The position numbers were made by a program, and so were the translations under genes. Shown here one piece after another: positions 9,036 to 20,733 of a DNA stretch of 64,000 nt. This DNA comes from Costus lasius. Lineage: Eukaryota; Streptophyta; Magnoliopsida; Zingiberales; Costaceae. Within the stretch, counting starts at the first letter, position 1; each line of letters opens with the position of its first letter. Below the pieces are notes generated by a model. It saw only the letters and a list, made by a program, of their open reading frames with translations, was not told where the DNA came from and searched no databases. Location of the stretch: the NCBI GenBank assembly GCA_027563935.2, contig JANVAS020000222.1:5766001-5830000 (forward strand), given 5' to 3'.

Positions 9036-12000
9036 ATGAACTTCAATGTGCGATCCCTACTGGAAAGGGAGAAGTTTGCTGGGCCGAACTTCTCCGGCTG
9101 GTTCGGACACCTTAAGATCGTTCTTAAGGCAGAGAGGAAACTGTATGTCCTCGAGACGGCGATACCGCCGCAGCCCGCTCCGAACGCCGCAAGGGCGGTT
9201 CGGGAAGCCTATGAAAAGCACGTCAATGATAGCATTGATGTCGCTTGCCTGATGCTAGCGTCTATGACGCCACCGCTGCAGCGTCAGCATGAGGATATGT
9301 CTGCTATAGACATGATAGCGAACCTCAAGATGCTGTATGCTGCACAGGCGAGGACAGAGCGCTATAATCTGACAAAGCTTTTCTTTCAGAGCAAACTGGC
9401 TGAAGGGAGCCCAGTGGGAGCTCACGTGCTCAAGATGATTGGGCACAAGGAGGCTCTAGAGAAACTGGGGCATACCATCAACCAGGAGCTTGCTGTGGAT
9501 ATTATTCTGCAGTCTCTCCCGCCTTCATTCGACGCGTTCATTATTAATTTTAATATGAACAAAATCGATTGTACTCCGGCAGAGCTGCTGAATATGCTCC
9601 TCACTCCGAGGAGACTCTGAAGGGAAAGCCTTCGACCTCTGTCTTAATGGTTCCTTCCAGGAACAAGAAGAAGGGGAAGAAGGGCAAGACCCCTGTCAAG
9701 AGCTACAGCAAGGCTCTGAAGCAGAAGGTGAAGCGGTCCAAGGAATACAGGTGTTTCCACTGTGGCCAGCTGGGTCATTGGAAAAAGGACTGTAAAGCGC
9801 TCCAAGGAGATAAGAGGGGAAGCATCGCTTCTGGCTCAGGTATATTCGTGACTGAGGTCATGTTTTCTTCTTCTGTATCATGGGTGTTGGACACTGCATG
9901 TGGAGTTCACATTTGTTCAAATGTACAGGAACTCAAGAGAAGAAGACAGGTGGGACAGCATGAGGTGGACCTACGCGTTGGAAACGGGGCACGGGTTGCT
10001 GCTGTTGCTGTAGGAGACTATTTCATTTCTTTACCATCTGGACTTGTATTGGAACTAGACAATTGTTATTTTGTTCCCAGTATTACTAAAAATATTATCT
10101 CCATTCCTGCTCTTGTCAGGAAAGGATTTTCCTTTGAATGCAATATTTCAAAGTGTGTTTTATCTTTTGATAATATTGTTTATGCAACTGGTTCAATTAA
10201 CAATGGGTTATTCATGTTGGACATGGAATGTTCGATACAGCAAATTGATATTAAGAAAACCAAGTATGCTGATGACAGCACCTTGTTATGGCATAGTCGT
10301 TTAGGCCATATTAACGAGAAACGCATTAAGCGGTTGCATGATCATGGACTGCTGGGATCATTCTCTTACAAGGAGATTGATACATGCAAAGCTTGTTTGA
10401 TGGGCAAAATGACGAAGTCGCCTTTTCTTAACAAAGGTCAAAGGGCTTCAGGTTTACTTGACCTTATACACAGTGATGTGTGTGGGCCATTTAGTAAACA
10501 TGCCAGAGGTGGCTATTAGTACTTCATTACCTTTACTGATGATTTCAGTAGATATGGGTATGTCTATCTGATGAGACATAAAAGTGAATCTTTTGACAAG
10601 TTCAAAGAGTTCAAGAATGAAGTACAAAATCAGCTAGGCCGTAATATCAAGGCACTTCGCTCAGATCGAGGTGGAGAATACCTAAGTCATGCGTTTACTG
10701 ACTATCTAAAGGAGTGTGGGATTATCTCACAGCTCACTCCGCCAGGAACACCGCAATGGAATGGTGTGTCCGAAAGGAGAAATAGAACGTTACTTGATAT
10801 GGTTCGTTCTATGATGAGTCAGGCTACTCTACCTTACTCCTTTTGGGGATTTGCACTGGAAACAGCTGCAAAGGTACTAAACCGAGTGCCATCCAAGGCA
10901 GTTTCTAAGACTCCATATGAATTGTGGTATGGGAAACAGCCAAGCTTGACATTTATCAGGATCTGGGGCTGCGAGGCTTATGTCAAAAAGCTCGCCTCTG
11001 GGAAACTAGAGAGCAGATCTGACAAATGTATCTTTGTCGGTTACCCTAAGGAAACTAAGGGTTATTATTTCTACGATCCCAAAGAGAACAAGGTTTTTGT
11101 TGCTCGGACGGCCATATTTCTTGAGAAGGAGTTTCTTCTGCAGGAGGCCAGTGGGAGAGAAATAAAGCTGGATGAGAATCCAGAGGAAGGACAAAGTGCT
11201 CAAGCACAGTTGGATGAGCCTGAGCCAGTAGATCAGGTTATTGAACAACCTGAGGCTCAGATATCACGGGAACCGCGAAGATCAGGAAGGACTCGTCGAC
11301 AGCCTGAGCGCTATGACGGAGTCTACATCATTGATCATGATGAACCCCTCACTTATGCGGATGCGGTCAGTGGACCGGAGTCAGCGAGATGGCTTGAAGC
11401 TATGCGCGCCGAGATGGACTCCATGTCAGATAACCAAGTTTGGGATTTGGTTGATCCGCCTCCGGGAGTAATCCCTATAGGCTGTAAATGGATCTTCAAG
11501 AAGAAGATTGACATGGATGGTAACGTGGTTACCTATAAAGGCAGGCTAGTTGCGAAAGGTTTCAAACAAATCTACGGGATAGATTATGATGAAACTTTCT
11601 CACCAGTAGCTATGTTTAAGTCTATTCGGATTCTTTTCGCGATAGCTGCATATTATGATTATGAGATCTGGCAGATGGATGTGAAAACGGCTTTCCTTAC
11701 TGGAAATCTGGATGAGGATGTGTATATGACACAACCTGAGGGTTTCACTAATCCATCAGATCGTCATAAGATATGCAAGTTAAAGAAGTCCATTTATGGA
11801 CTTAAGCAAGCATCAAGAAGCTGGAATATTCGTTTTGATGAATCAGTCACAGAATTTGGTTTCATCAAGAACGAGGATGACCCGTGTGTATATAAGAGGT
11901 TTAGTAGGAGCGTAATTACTTTCCTAGTCCTCTACGTCGATGATATCTTGATCATTGGAAATGACATTCCTGAAATGCATGCTGTGAAGGCATGGCTAAG

Positions 12001-12916
12001 GAAATGTTTCCAGATGAAAGATTTAGGAGAAGCAGCCTATGTTTTAGGTGTGAAGATCTACAGGGATAGATCTAAGAGGCTTCTCGGGCTGTGCCAGAGT
12101 ACTTACATCGATAAAGTCCTGGAGAGATTTCATTTAGAGAATTCTAAACGAGGATATCTTCCAGTCAGACATGGTCTGAGTCTTTCGAAGAGTCAGTGTC
12201 CACAAACACAGACTGAGAAAGATGAAATGGACAATACGCCTTATGCTTCGGCTATTGGATCCATTATGTATGCGATGTTGTGTACTCGCCCAGACGTCGC
12301 TTACGGGTTAAGCGTGACCAGTCGTTTCCAAAGTAATCCAGGTGTGGCGCACTGGATTGCAGTCAAGAACATTTTAAAATATCTGCGGAGGACCAAAGAT
12401 ATGTTCTTGATATATGGTGGTCAGGAAGAACTCAGTATTGAAGGATATACTGACGCTTCGTTCCAGTCTGACCAGGATGATTTCCGATCGCAATCAGGCT
12501 ATGTTTTTAGCTTGAATGGAGGAGCAGTGGTGTGGAAAAGTTTCAAACAGTCAACTGTTGCTGATTCCACAACAGAAGCCGAGTATGTTGCAGCCTCGGA
12601 AGCATCCAAGGAGGCAGTGTGGATTCATAAGTTCGTGAGAGAACTTGGTGTTGTTCCTTCGAGTGCAGATCCTTTGGTTATCTTCTGTGATAACACTGGA
12701 GCAATCGCACAAGCAAAGGAACCACGGTCGCACCAGAAGTCCAAGCACATACAGAGACGGTTTCATTTGATCAGGGAGATCATAGATCGAGGCGAGATCA
12801 AAATCTGCAAGGTTCATACATATGACAATCTGGCAGACCCGCTTACCAAGCCTCTGGCGCAGCAGAAGCATGAGAAGCACTGTAATAATATGGGTTTGAG
12901 ATTTCTCAACCATTAG
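9036..12916 (+). pseudogene. gag-pol: Ang1 gag-pol polyprotein, frameshifted and with a nonsense codon
   Basis: Compared with the sister copies, the intact family product is about 1293 residues. Gag runs from 9036 to a one-base loss near 9605, where the frame shifts. The next frame carries the zinc knuckle CFHCGQLGHWKKDC, the protease site LDTACG and the integrase zinc-binding motif (HSRLGH, then CKAC). It stops at TAG 10517-10519, where other copies have CAG. From 10520 to 12916 the reading is open and holds the rest of integrase (SDRGGEY, then the catalytic Glu in NGVSERRNR), RT with YVDD, and RNase H with YTDASF, TTEAEY and CDNTGA. It would supply particle protein, protease, integrase and RT in the cytoplasm and nucleus. 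The C-terminus is complete, ending just before the polypurine tract. Confidence 0.9.
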
Positions 12917-12925
12917 ATTAAGTGC

Positions 12926-12936
12926 AAGTGGGAGAT
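12926..12936 (+). other. Ang1 polypurine tract
   Basis: AAGTGGGAGAT directly abuts the 3' LTR. It is the typical copia site from which plus-strand DNA synthesis begins, and it is identical in Ang2 and Ang3. Confidence 0.88.
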
Positions 12937-14625
12937 TGTTGGGGTATGCCCTTAGCCTAATGTTTGAGGCCTTGGGATTGTATCAGTATCATGTAATAAA
13001 CTCTTCTGTTTATGAAGGCATGGTTATTATTTAGTTTGCTACATTGTCTGCTGCAATATATGTTCTTCTGAATAATGTCTCAAAGCTGTTCAGCTAGGCT
13101 GACATGCTATAAGTCCTTAGTCGATATATCTTGGTGAACATGAGACAGCCTTGATATGATTGAGACTAATATGTGTTCTGATCTTATAGGATGCTTCGAG
13201 CATGGAATAAGATGTAGACTCATGGGTACATGGGATGTACTGGACAGACCCTACTAGGATATTCAGTTGCTTGTCACAATGTGAATATTCCTTGATTGCA
13301 ACAAGTGGCACATTTCCTCTGACTTGAGATCACTTGTGTTTTCTAAATGATGATTGTCATTGTTTTGAGATAGTTCGATATCATTTGAAACATAATGATT
13401 ATAGACTATCTTGGATGGTGAGCTTGAGTCATGTTAGGGCACTAGTGATAGACATAGGATTGCCGTCTCCTTGTTTAAGGAGTGTGATGTTCTAAAGGGG
13501 CCCCCTGGATGAGATGATTGAGAAAGTGTATGGCCATACCCAGGTGACTATGTTCATCTGATCTAATCATGCTCATCATATTGGAGTTACAAGCTTGACA
13601 CGCTTGTCCAATAAGAACATCCAGTGGCAAAGGAAATATGTATGCTTCGTGAGTTGGATTCACACTTGTGCTGTGTTTTGGGTGTAGTCTTGGAAGACTC
13701 TTTTCTTTATATCGGGAGACAGTGATGTGTTGCTAGATACCCCTCACTGATCGTGATGACGTAAGTTATCGTTACCGATAATTAAAGGAAACCCTCAGGG
13801 TCGCACAATTGATGATATGGCTTACTTAAGTCAGATCGTGTGGACTGAATTAGTTGGGTTCAGTTTAAAGGGATTTAATCTCTGATTATGAGTGAGATCC
13901 GGTCTGATCATGTTTGATTGATTAGGGCTTGAGATCGGTAAGCTTTGATCGAGAGAATGGATGCTTGATCAGTGAGATCAGGAGCATCAAGAGATCAACG
14001 GTTAGATCTGGAACCTTAGGGTTTTAATTTGATCTAGGCCATGTCGCTTGGTTTATTTGGCTATTGAACCAAATTCAAGATGAACCGGCTCATGGATGAC
14101 CGCATGGTTCAAGGGTGAAGTGAGTTGGCGATTGGGGTAAACCCATGATCGCAAGTGGAGAAGTGGCATGCTATTTTTAGATAGCACTTCTCTTGCGTGA
14201 CCACCTCTCACGTTCACGCCCCCCCTTTCGCTCTTGTGTTCGTAGCCTTGCCTCTTGCTCTTGACGAGAGAACTTTGTGTGGTGAAGAGGTTGACGAAAA
14301 GAGGAAAAGAAATCGCCAAGCAAAACATCTCTTCCCTTTTACCATTCGACAAGGACACCTTTGGGCCTTGCTAGCACAAGGAGCGCCAAAGAGGAGTAGG
14401 CGACATCAACTGTGTGCGTCACCTCTGGAGAAGATCCAGTTCGATCTTTGCTTCCAAGGCGCCATCTAGAAATGGCTATGGTATGATTCTATCTCTTCCG
14501 TGCAATCGGATTTATATGGTTGATCATATCTCATGAAACTAATCCTTTGAAACCCTTTTCCGCTGCTTAAAATTTTAATATGCGCCATGCTGGGTTTCGC
14601 CCCCCTCTTGAAAGGGGTTCTTTCA
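12937..14625 (+). repeat. Ang1 3' LTR
   Basis: This is 1689 bp, almost identical to 5501-7190. I noted four substitutions (for example near 13032, 13779, 14100 and 14301) and one base fewer in the C run near 14220. It is followed by the TSD CATGC at 14626-14630. Confidence 0.93.
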
Positions 14626-14630
14626 CATGC

Positions 14631-14802
14631 AAAGTAGATAGATCAAAAAGTTCAAAAGATGCAGAATAATAAAGAGAAAGCCAAAGTCGATCTAAATTTC
14701 GAAAACAGTAAACAAAAACAAAAATAAAAACCTAGTCTAGAAATACTTTCAATATTTTCAATATTGACAAAACCAAGGTCCCCGGCAACGGCGCTAAAAA
14801 CA
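14631..14802 (-). other. Ath leader next to its 5' LTR
   Basis: This AT-rich noncoding segment belongs to Ath and was separated from gag by Ang1. It ends with the primer site and six bases before the LTR at 14803. Confidence 0.75.
14779..14796 (-). other. Ath primer-binding site (tRNA-Asp type)
   Basis: On the minus strand it reads TAGCGCCGTTGCCGGGGA. It differs at one base from TGGCGCCGTTGCCGGGGA, the tRNA-Asp-complementary site I associate with Athila elements. Its place six bases inside the LTR boundary fixes the element's orientation. Confidence 0.82.
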
Positions 14803-14883
14803 TGTTGTGTCCGCAAGTGCACGGATACCCGAAGTAATAAAATAGATATCGAACCACAGAGACCTTGTTGTCAAGTACAGAAT
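14803..14883 (-). repeat. Ath 5' LTR, fragment 1
   Basis: The LTR begins TGTTGTGTCCGC on the plus strand, so it ends in ACA on the minus strand. It is interrupted by Ang2 after AGAAT (14879-14883) and resumes after 33198 with the rest at 57917-59807. The assembled LTR is about 2.0 kb. Confidence 0.78.
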
Positions 14884-16632
14884 TGTTGGGGTATGCCCTT
14901 AAGGCTAATGTTTGAGGCCTTGGGATTGTATCAGTATCATGTAATAAACTCTTGTGTTTATAAAGGCATGGTTATTATTCAGGTTGTTACCTTGTCTGCT
15001 GTAATAAGTGTACTACTGAATAATGTCTCAAAGCTGTTCAGCTAGGCTGACATGCTAAATGTCCTTAGTCGATATATCTTGGTGAACATGAGACAGCCTT
15101 GATATGATTGAGACTAATATGTATTCTAATCTTATAGGATGCTTCGAGCATGGAATAAGATGTAGACTCATGGGTACATTGGATGTACTGGACAGACCCT
15201 ACTAGGATATTCAATTGCTTGTCACAATGTGAATGATCCTTGATTGCAACAAGTGGCACATGTCCTCTGACTTGAGATCACTTGTGTTTCTAAATGATGA
15301 TTGTCATTGTTTTGAGGTAGTTCAATATCATTTGAAACATAATGGTTATAGACTATCTTGGATAATGATCATGAGTCAGGTTAGGGCACTAATGATATAT
15401 AGAGGATTGCCGTCTCCTTGTTGAAAGGAGTGTGGTGTTCTATAGGGGCCCCCTAGATGAGATGATTGAGAAAGTGTATGGCCATACCCAGGTGACTATG
15501 CTCATCTGATCTAATCATGCTCATCATATTGGAGTTACAAGCTTGACAGGCTTGTCCAATAAGAACATCAAGTGGCAAAGGAAACATGTAATGCCTAGTG
15601 AGTTGATTCACGCTTGTGCTGTGGTTTGGGTGAAGTCTTGGAAGACTCTTTCCTTTATATCGGGAGACAGTGATGTGTTGCTAGATACCCCTCACTGATC
15701 GTGATAACGTGAGTTATCGTTACCGACATTTAAAGGAAACCCTCAGGGTCGCACAATTTGGTGATATGGCTTACTTAAGTCAGATCGTGTGGACTGAATT
15801 GTTTAGGTTCAGTTTAAAGGGAAAGAGACTCTGATTGTAAGTGAGATCTGGTCTGATCATGTTTGATTGATTGGGGCTTGAGATCGGTAAGCTTCGATCG
15901 AGAGAGTTGATGCTAGATCGGTGAGATCAAGAGCATCAAGAGATGAACGGTTAGATCTTGAACCCTTTGGTTCAGAGTGAGATCTAGACCATGGCTTGGG
16001 CTGGTTTAATTTGGTTCTTGAACCAAATTGAAGTGGATTAAAGTTGCTTGAACCGGTTCACAAAGGGTGAACTCTTGGTTCAAGGCGTTAGGCGTTTTTG
16101 GTTTGGTTGTGGCGCATGGCTTCATATCTTCCATTTATGGAATGTAATGAAGGCGACTTCACCTTAACGCAAAAGCGTTTTGAACGCTCGACTTCACTCT
16201 TCTCTTGTCAACATTCCTCTTTGGGGGCGAAAGGATTCGGACGAGGATTTGGACGAGAAGGAGAAGAAGAAGGTTACACTCGCCAAGCTTCATCTCGGAA
16301 ACACCCTCACGCGACAAGGATTCTTTGAAGTGCTTTTGCTAGCACAAAGGACTCAAAGAGCAAGCTATCGTCATCGGTTGTGTGCGTCACCTTTGGAGAA
16401 GGAGCACTTGAACCTTTGCTTCCAAGGCATCATCAAATCGATGGCATTGGTATGATCTTTTAGATCTATTCCTCTTATACAAGTTGATCATATGCTTTTA
16501 TGATTGCGATCCCATGAAGCCCTATCTTCCGCTTGCAAAACTCTATATGTGCGCCACAATCAGGGTTTCGGCTTCCCTCTTGAAAGGGGTTTTCTACAAG
16601 TTTCAGCCCCCCTCTTGAAAGGGGTTTCTACA
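14884..16632 (+). repeat. Ang2 5' LTR
   Basis: It starts TGTTGGGGTATGCCC and ends GGGGTTTCTACA. The terminal C-run/G-run hairpin occurs twice (about 16574-16590 and 16606-16624), whereas Ang1 has it once. The candidate mini-exon is ATGGCATTG at 16441-16449, followed by GTATGA. Confidence 0.92.
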
Positions 16633-18400
16633 ATTGGTATCAGAGCATGCGGTTGTATGTAGAATCATATGATTGCTTGTTGATTTGTGATCCTTGTTTG
16701 TGTTTGACTAGTAGATCTAGTAGTTAGCATCTTGCGCATCTCATGTTTAGTAGTGAAAAATACATGGTGTATGTTTTTACTCCCTTGCGCACGCATATAT
16801 GATGAAGGAGGGCGCATGTTGAATGATGTAGGTTTTCTTAAAAACTTAATCACTTGTGTGCCTCACTAGATCTAAGTGGCGCCTACAATAAACCCTTAGA
16901 TGGGTTGATGGGGTTGAAGTCACCTCTATGTTGGATCCAATAGTCTGATCAGACCACCTGACAGCCTAGATGGATCGACCAGATGGCACCTGTGCGCAAG
17001 CACAAGGTGGCCATAGGTCGATTGCATCTTAGGCGTGTAGCGAGGTCTGGTTGAGACAACCAGTAAGAACACATGAGTTAGGCCCGGGGTCACACCCGCT
17101 TGCCAGAACTCATGAGGGTTGTTCAGCCCTTGGCGCATGCATGGTTGACCATTAGGTCAACGCGAGTCAGTTAGGACTTGGTGCATGCAAGGGACAGAGG
17201 ATCTGACTAGATGGATAAGTGGATCCCTATCAATGGACCATTGTAAGGTTGTAGGGCTCATAAGAAAATTAAAATTGATGCCAATGGGGTTTTCAAAATT
17301 TTATTTTCTTGTTAAATGGATCACATGTTGATTTGATGCCATGTGCTTGTTTATTTAATCTTATGTGGGTTGCCCTTTTAATGTGTGCTGTGCTGGGGCC
17401 TGCGAGCCTAGTAAATTATTATTTTGTGATCTGCGAATCACAATTTTTAATTTATTTATAATGTGTAGTTGACCTGCGAGTCAACCTTGTCTAGATAGAT
17501 TAAAATGTGTTTCAATCAGACAAGAACACAAAGGCACACATCCAAGAGGGGCATTCACCTGGTGGCGCACCTGAGGTGCTCTTGGCGCTAGGGCCCTGGG
17601 TTGGACCAGATGAAAGGCAAAAGACCCAAGAAGAGCTAGTGAAGACTTAAAATTAGGTTAAGGTCTTACTTAGGCTCTATGGGCTTTTACCACATAAGAT
17701 CCATGCTTTCTTTTTATTCCATATATAATTAGAACTGCATGAGTTTATCTTCTGCTATCACCATAGGGTTTGCATGATAGTTAAGAAGTTAAAAGACCGT
17801 TAAAATCCAACGCTAACATATCAAGCTCGTAAGCCTTCTGACGTGAAACCTCACTGTTCTGATTATCGTTGGAGCCGTGTTGTACCCACTCAGTGGGCAC
17901 GTCCATCTATCTTCAGACAGTGCGGGATTTCACCTGCGTGTTACAGAGTAGGGATTTATCCCTTCTCGTTGCTCAGCATAGCACGTGGTGGTCCAGGGAG
18001 TAGGTCGGGTCAGCTTGACCATGTAGGCTACATATGTGGCGCATATGGTAGCACATGGAGGCAGCCATCTGTGGGATCAGAGACTGTGTTGTACCAACTC
18101 AGTTGGCACAGTCTGCTGGATTGCCCAGATGAAGGGGAATCGCACGGGTTGGCGATTGGCTGGTACAGCCTACCAGAAATTAGTGCTTGTCATCTCTGTG
18201 CATCTTATCTCGCCTGAGCGGGACGCGGAGACCAAGTATGAAATCTGGATCCCATCTCACTAAAAGAGTGTTACTCTTTCGGACTGTTTACTGGATTTTT
18301 CAATCAGACAAAATAGTGAGAAAAGAATCTTTCTTAAGTCCTGGATTGATTCTAGACATTGATACTGACCTTGCTGTTCTTGCATTGTTGTAGATTCCTG
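16633..18400 (+). other. Ang2 leader (upstream of the Ang3 insertion)
   Basis: This noncoding leader of the Angela type lacks the tRNA-like module of Ang1 but has the paired hairpins near 17880 and 18090. It ends with the splice-acceptor-like TAG (18391-18393) and then ATTCCTG, where Ang3 was inserted. The leader resumes at 27540 and reaches the gag ATG at 27554. Confidence 0.7.
16635..16646 (+). other. Ang2 primer-binding site
   Basis: TGGTATCAGAGC lies two bases after the LTR and matches initiator tRNA-Met. Confidence 0.9.
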
Positions 18401-20085
18401 TGTTGGGGTATGCCCTTAAGGCTAATGTTTGAGGCCTATGGGAATGTAACAAGTATCATGTAATAAACTCTATGTGTTTATAAAGGCATGGTTGTTATTC
18501 AGTTAGCTACATTGTCTGCTGCAATATATGTTCTTCTGAATAATGTCTCAAAGCTGTTCAGCTGGGCTGACATGCTATTATGTCCTTAGTCGATATATCT
18601 TGGTAAACATGAGACAGCCTCGATATGGTTAAGACTAATATGTGTTCTAATCTTATAGGATGCTTCGAGCATGGAATAAGATGTAGACTCATGGGTACAT
18701 GGGATGTACTGGACAGACCCTACTAGGATGTTCAATTGTTTGTCACAATGTGAATATTCCTTGATTAAGACAAGTGGCACATTTCCTCTGACTTGAGATC
18801 ACTTGTGTTTTCTAAATGATGATTGTCATTGTTTTGAGGTAGTTCAATATCATTTGAAACATAATGATTATAGACTATCTTGGATGGTGAGCTTGAATCA
18901 GGTTAGAGCACTAGTGATAGACATAGGATTGCCGTCTCCTTGTTTAAGGAGTGTGATGTTCTAAAGGGGCCCCCTGAATGAGATGATTGAGAGAGTGTAT
19001 GGCCATACCCAGGTGACAGTGCTCATCTGTTCTAATCATGCTCATTATATTGGAGTTACGAGCTTGACAGGCTTGTCCAATAAGAACATCCAGTGGCAAA
19101 GGAAATATGTATGCTTTGTGAATTGATTCACACTTGTGCTGTTTTTGGGTGAAGTCTTGGAAGACTCTTTCCTTGATATCGGGAGACAGTGATGTGTTGC
19201 TAGATACCCCTCACTGGTTGTGATAATGTAAATTATCGTTACCGATGTTTTAAGGAAACCCTCAGGGTCGCACAATTGATGATATGGCTTACTTAAGTCA
19301 GATCGTGTGGACTGAATTGTTTCGGGTTCAGTTTAAAGGGATTTAATCTCTGATTGTGAGTGAGATCTGGTCTGATCATGTTTGATTGATTAGGGCTTGA
19401 GATCGGTAAGCTTCGATCGAGAGAAGAGATGCTAGATCGGTCAGATCAGGAGCATCATAGAGATCAACGGCTAGATCTGGAACCTTAGGGTTTTAATATG
19501 ATCTAGGCCATGTCGTTTGGTTTATTTGGTAATTGAACCAAAATTAAATTAAACCAAAATGGTTCAAGCATTGGCGACAAGTTCACTTGGCGTGAACATG
19601 TTGGGCGGTTAGTGGTGCTATTTTTAGCAACCATGATCTCCACTTGGAGACACTCACGTTCGAAAGAGAGTGCTCTCTCTATTCTCGCCACTTGAACGCA
19701 TTCCTCTTGTTTTTTCCGTGGGTGACGACGCCTTGGATTTGGAGGAGAAATCGGCAAAGAAAAGATCTCTTCATCCCTTTCTCATTTTCGATCAAAGACT
19801 TCTTTGGATCTTGCTAGCACAAGGATCGCAAAGAGGAGTAGGCGACATCAACTGTGTGCGTCACCTCTGGAGAAGATCTGCTTTGATCTTTGCTTCCTAG
19901 GCGCCATTCGAAATGGCTATGGTATGAGTTTTATCTCTTACATGCAATCGTTTCCATTTGGTTGATCATATCACATGAACCGATTCTTGAAACCCTAATC
20001 CGCTGCCCAAAAATTTTATGCGCCACTGCCTAGGGTTTTCGCTCCCCCTAGAAGGGGACCCCCCTTAGTTTAAGGGGTACTTTCA
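18401..20085 (+). repeat. Ang3 5' LTR
   Basis: It starts TGTTGGGGTATGCCC and ends GGGGTACTTTCA. The terminal region has two C-run/G-run hairpins in tandem (about 20045-20078). The candidate mini-exon ATGGCTATG is at 19913-19921, with donor GT at 19922. Confidence 0.94.
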
Positions 20086-20087
20086 AT

Positions 20088-20099
20088 TGGTATCAGAGC
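20088..20099 (+). other. Ang3 primer-binding site
   Basis: TGGTATCAGAGC lies two bases inside the LTR and matches initiator tRNA-Met. Confidence 0.9.
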
Positions 20100-20712
20100 C
20101 TGATGTTTCATGCTTGTTTATGATTGCCATGATATGTCATATGATCCATGTATGCGCATTATAATAGATCTATAGGTTACATGCGATTATCTAAGTTGGC
20201 GAAAATTCATGATTTGTATAGATGTTATTTTCTCCATTGCGCATGTTGTTGTTGGCGCATGTTTTTGTAAGTTTTTCTAAAACCTTGATCACATGCGCGT
20301 TTCACCTTAGATCTAATGCTCCTACATTAAACCCTTAGATGGGTTATTAGGGTTGAAGTCACCCCCTAGGTTAGATCCAAACATGTCTGATCAGACTATC
20401 TGACAGCCTGAATGGGTCGACCAGTTAGCACCTTGGCGCATGCCTGTGGTGGCTATAGGTCGACTGCAGACAGGTGTGTAGCGATGTCTGATTGAGACAA
20501 CTGATGAACGCACCTGAGTTAGGCCCGGGGTCACGCCCGCTTGCCAGACCTCAGTGTGGTCGTTCAGCCTTGGTGCATGCATGGTTGACCTTTTGGTCGA
20601 CTCAAGTCAGTTAGGACTTGGTGCATGCTAGGGCAGTGGATCTGACTAGGTTGGATGAGTGGATCCCTAGTAATGGACCATTGTAAGGTTGTGGGGCAAA
20701 TAAGGAAAAATT

Positions 20713-20733
20713 AAAAAAAAAAAAAAAAAAAAA
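20713..20733 (+). repeat. Homopolymer A run in Ang3 leader
   Basis: There are about 21 consecutive A residues where Ang1 has only a short A-rich stretch. This is probably replication or reverse-transcription slippage, and the length may be unreliable in the assembly. Confidence 0.85.

Larger units (their letters stand above)
5501..14625 (+). mobile_element. Ang1: complete Angela-lineage Ty1-copia element in the Ath leader
   Basis: The element is 9125 bp with LTRs of 1690 and 1689 bp, 5-bp TSD CATGC, a PBS matching initiator tRNA-Met, a leader of about 1.8 kb, one gag-pol reading in the order gag, protease, integrase, RT, RNase H, and a polypurine tract. Size, LTR start TGTTGG, leader length and pol motifs fit the Angela/BARE-1 lineage as I know it. 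I count about four substitutions and one C-run indel between the LTRs. At commonly used plant rates that is roughly 0.1 million years. The polyprotein has one frameshift and one nonsense codon, so this copy is defective though young. Confidence 0.93.

Noticed and set aside
18478..18486. TATAAAG close to the start of Angela LTRs as a TATA box
   Set aside because: It lies only about 80 bp inside the LTR and is TATGAAG in Ang1. TATATC near 6272 is an alternative but is altered in Ang3. I cannot place the promoter with confidence.
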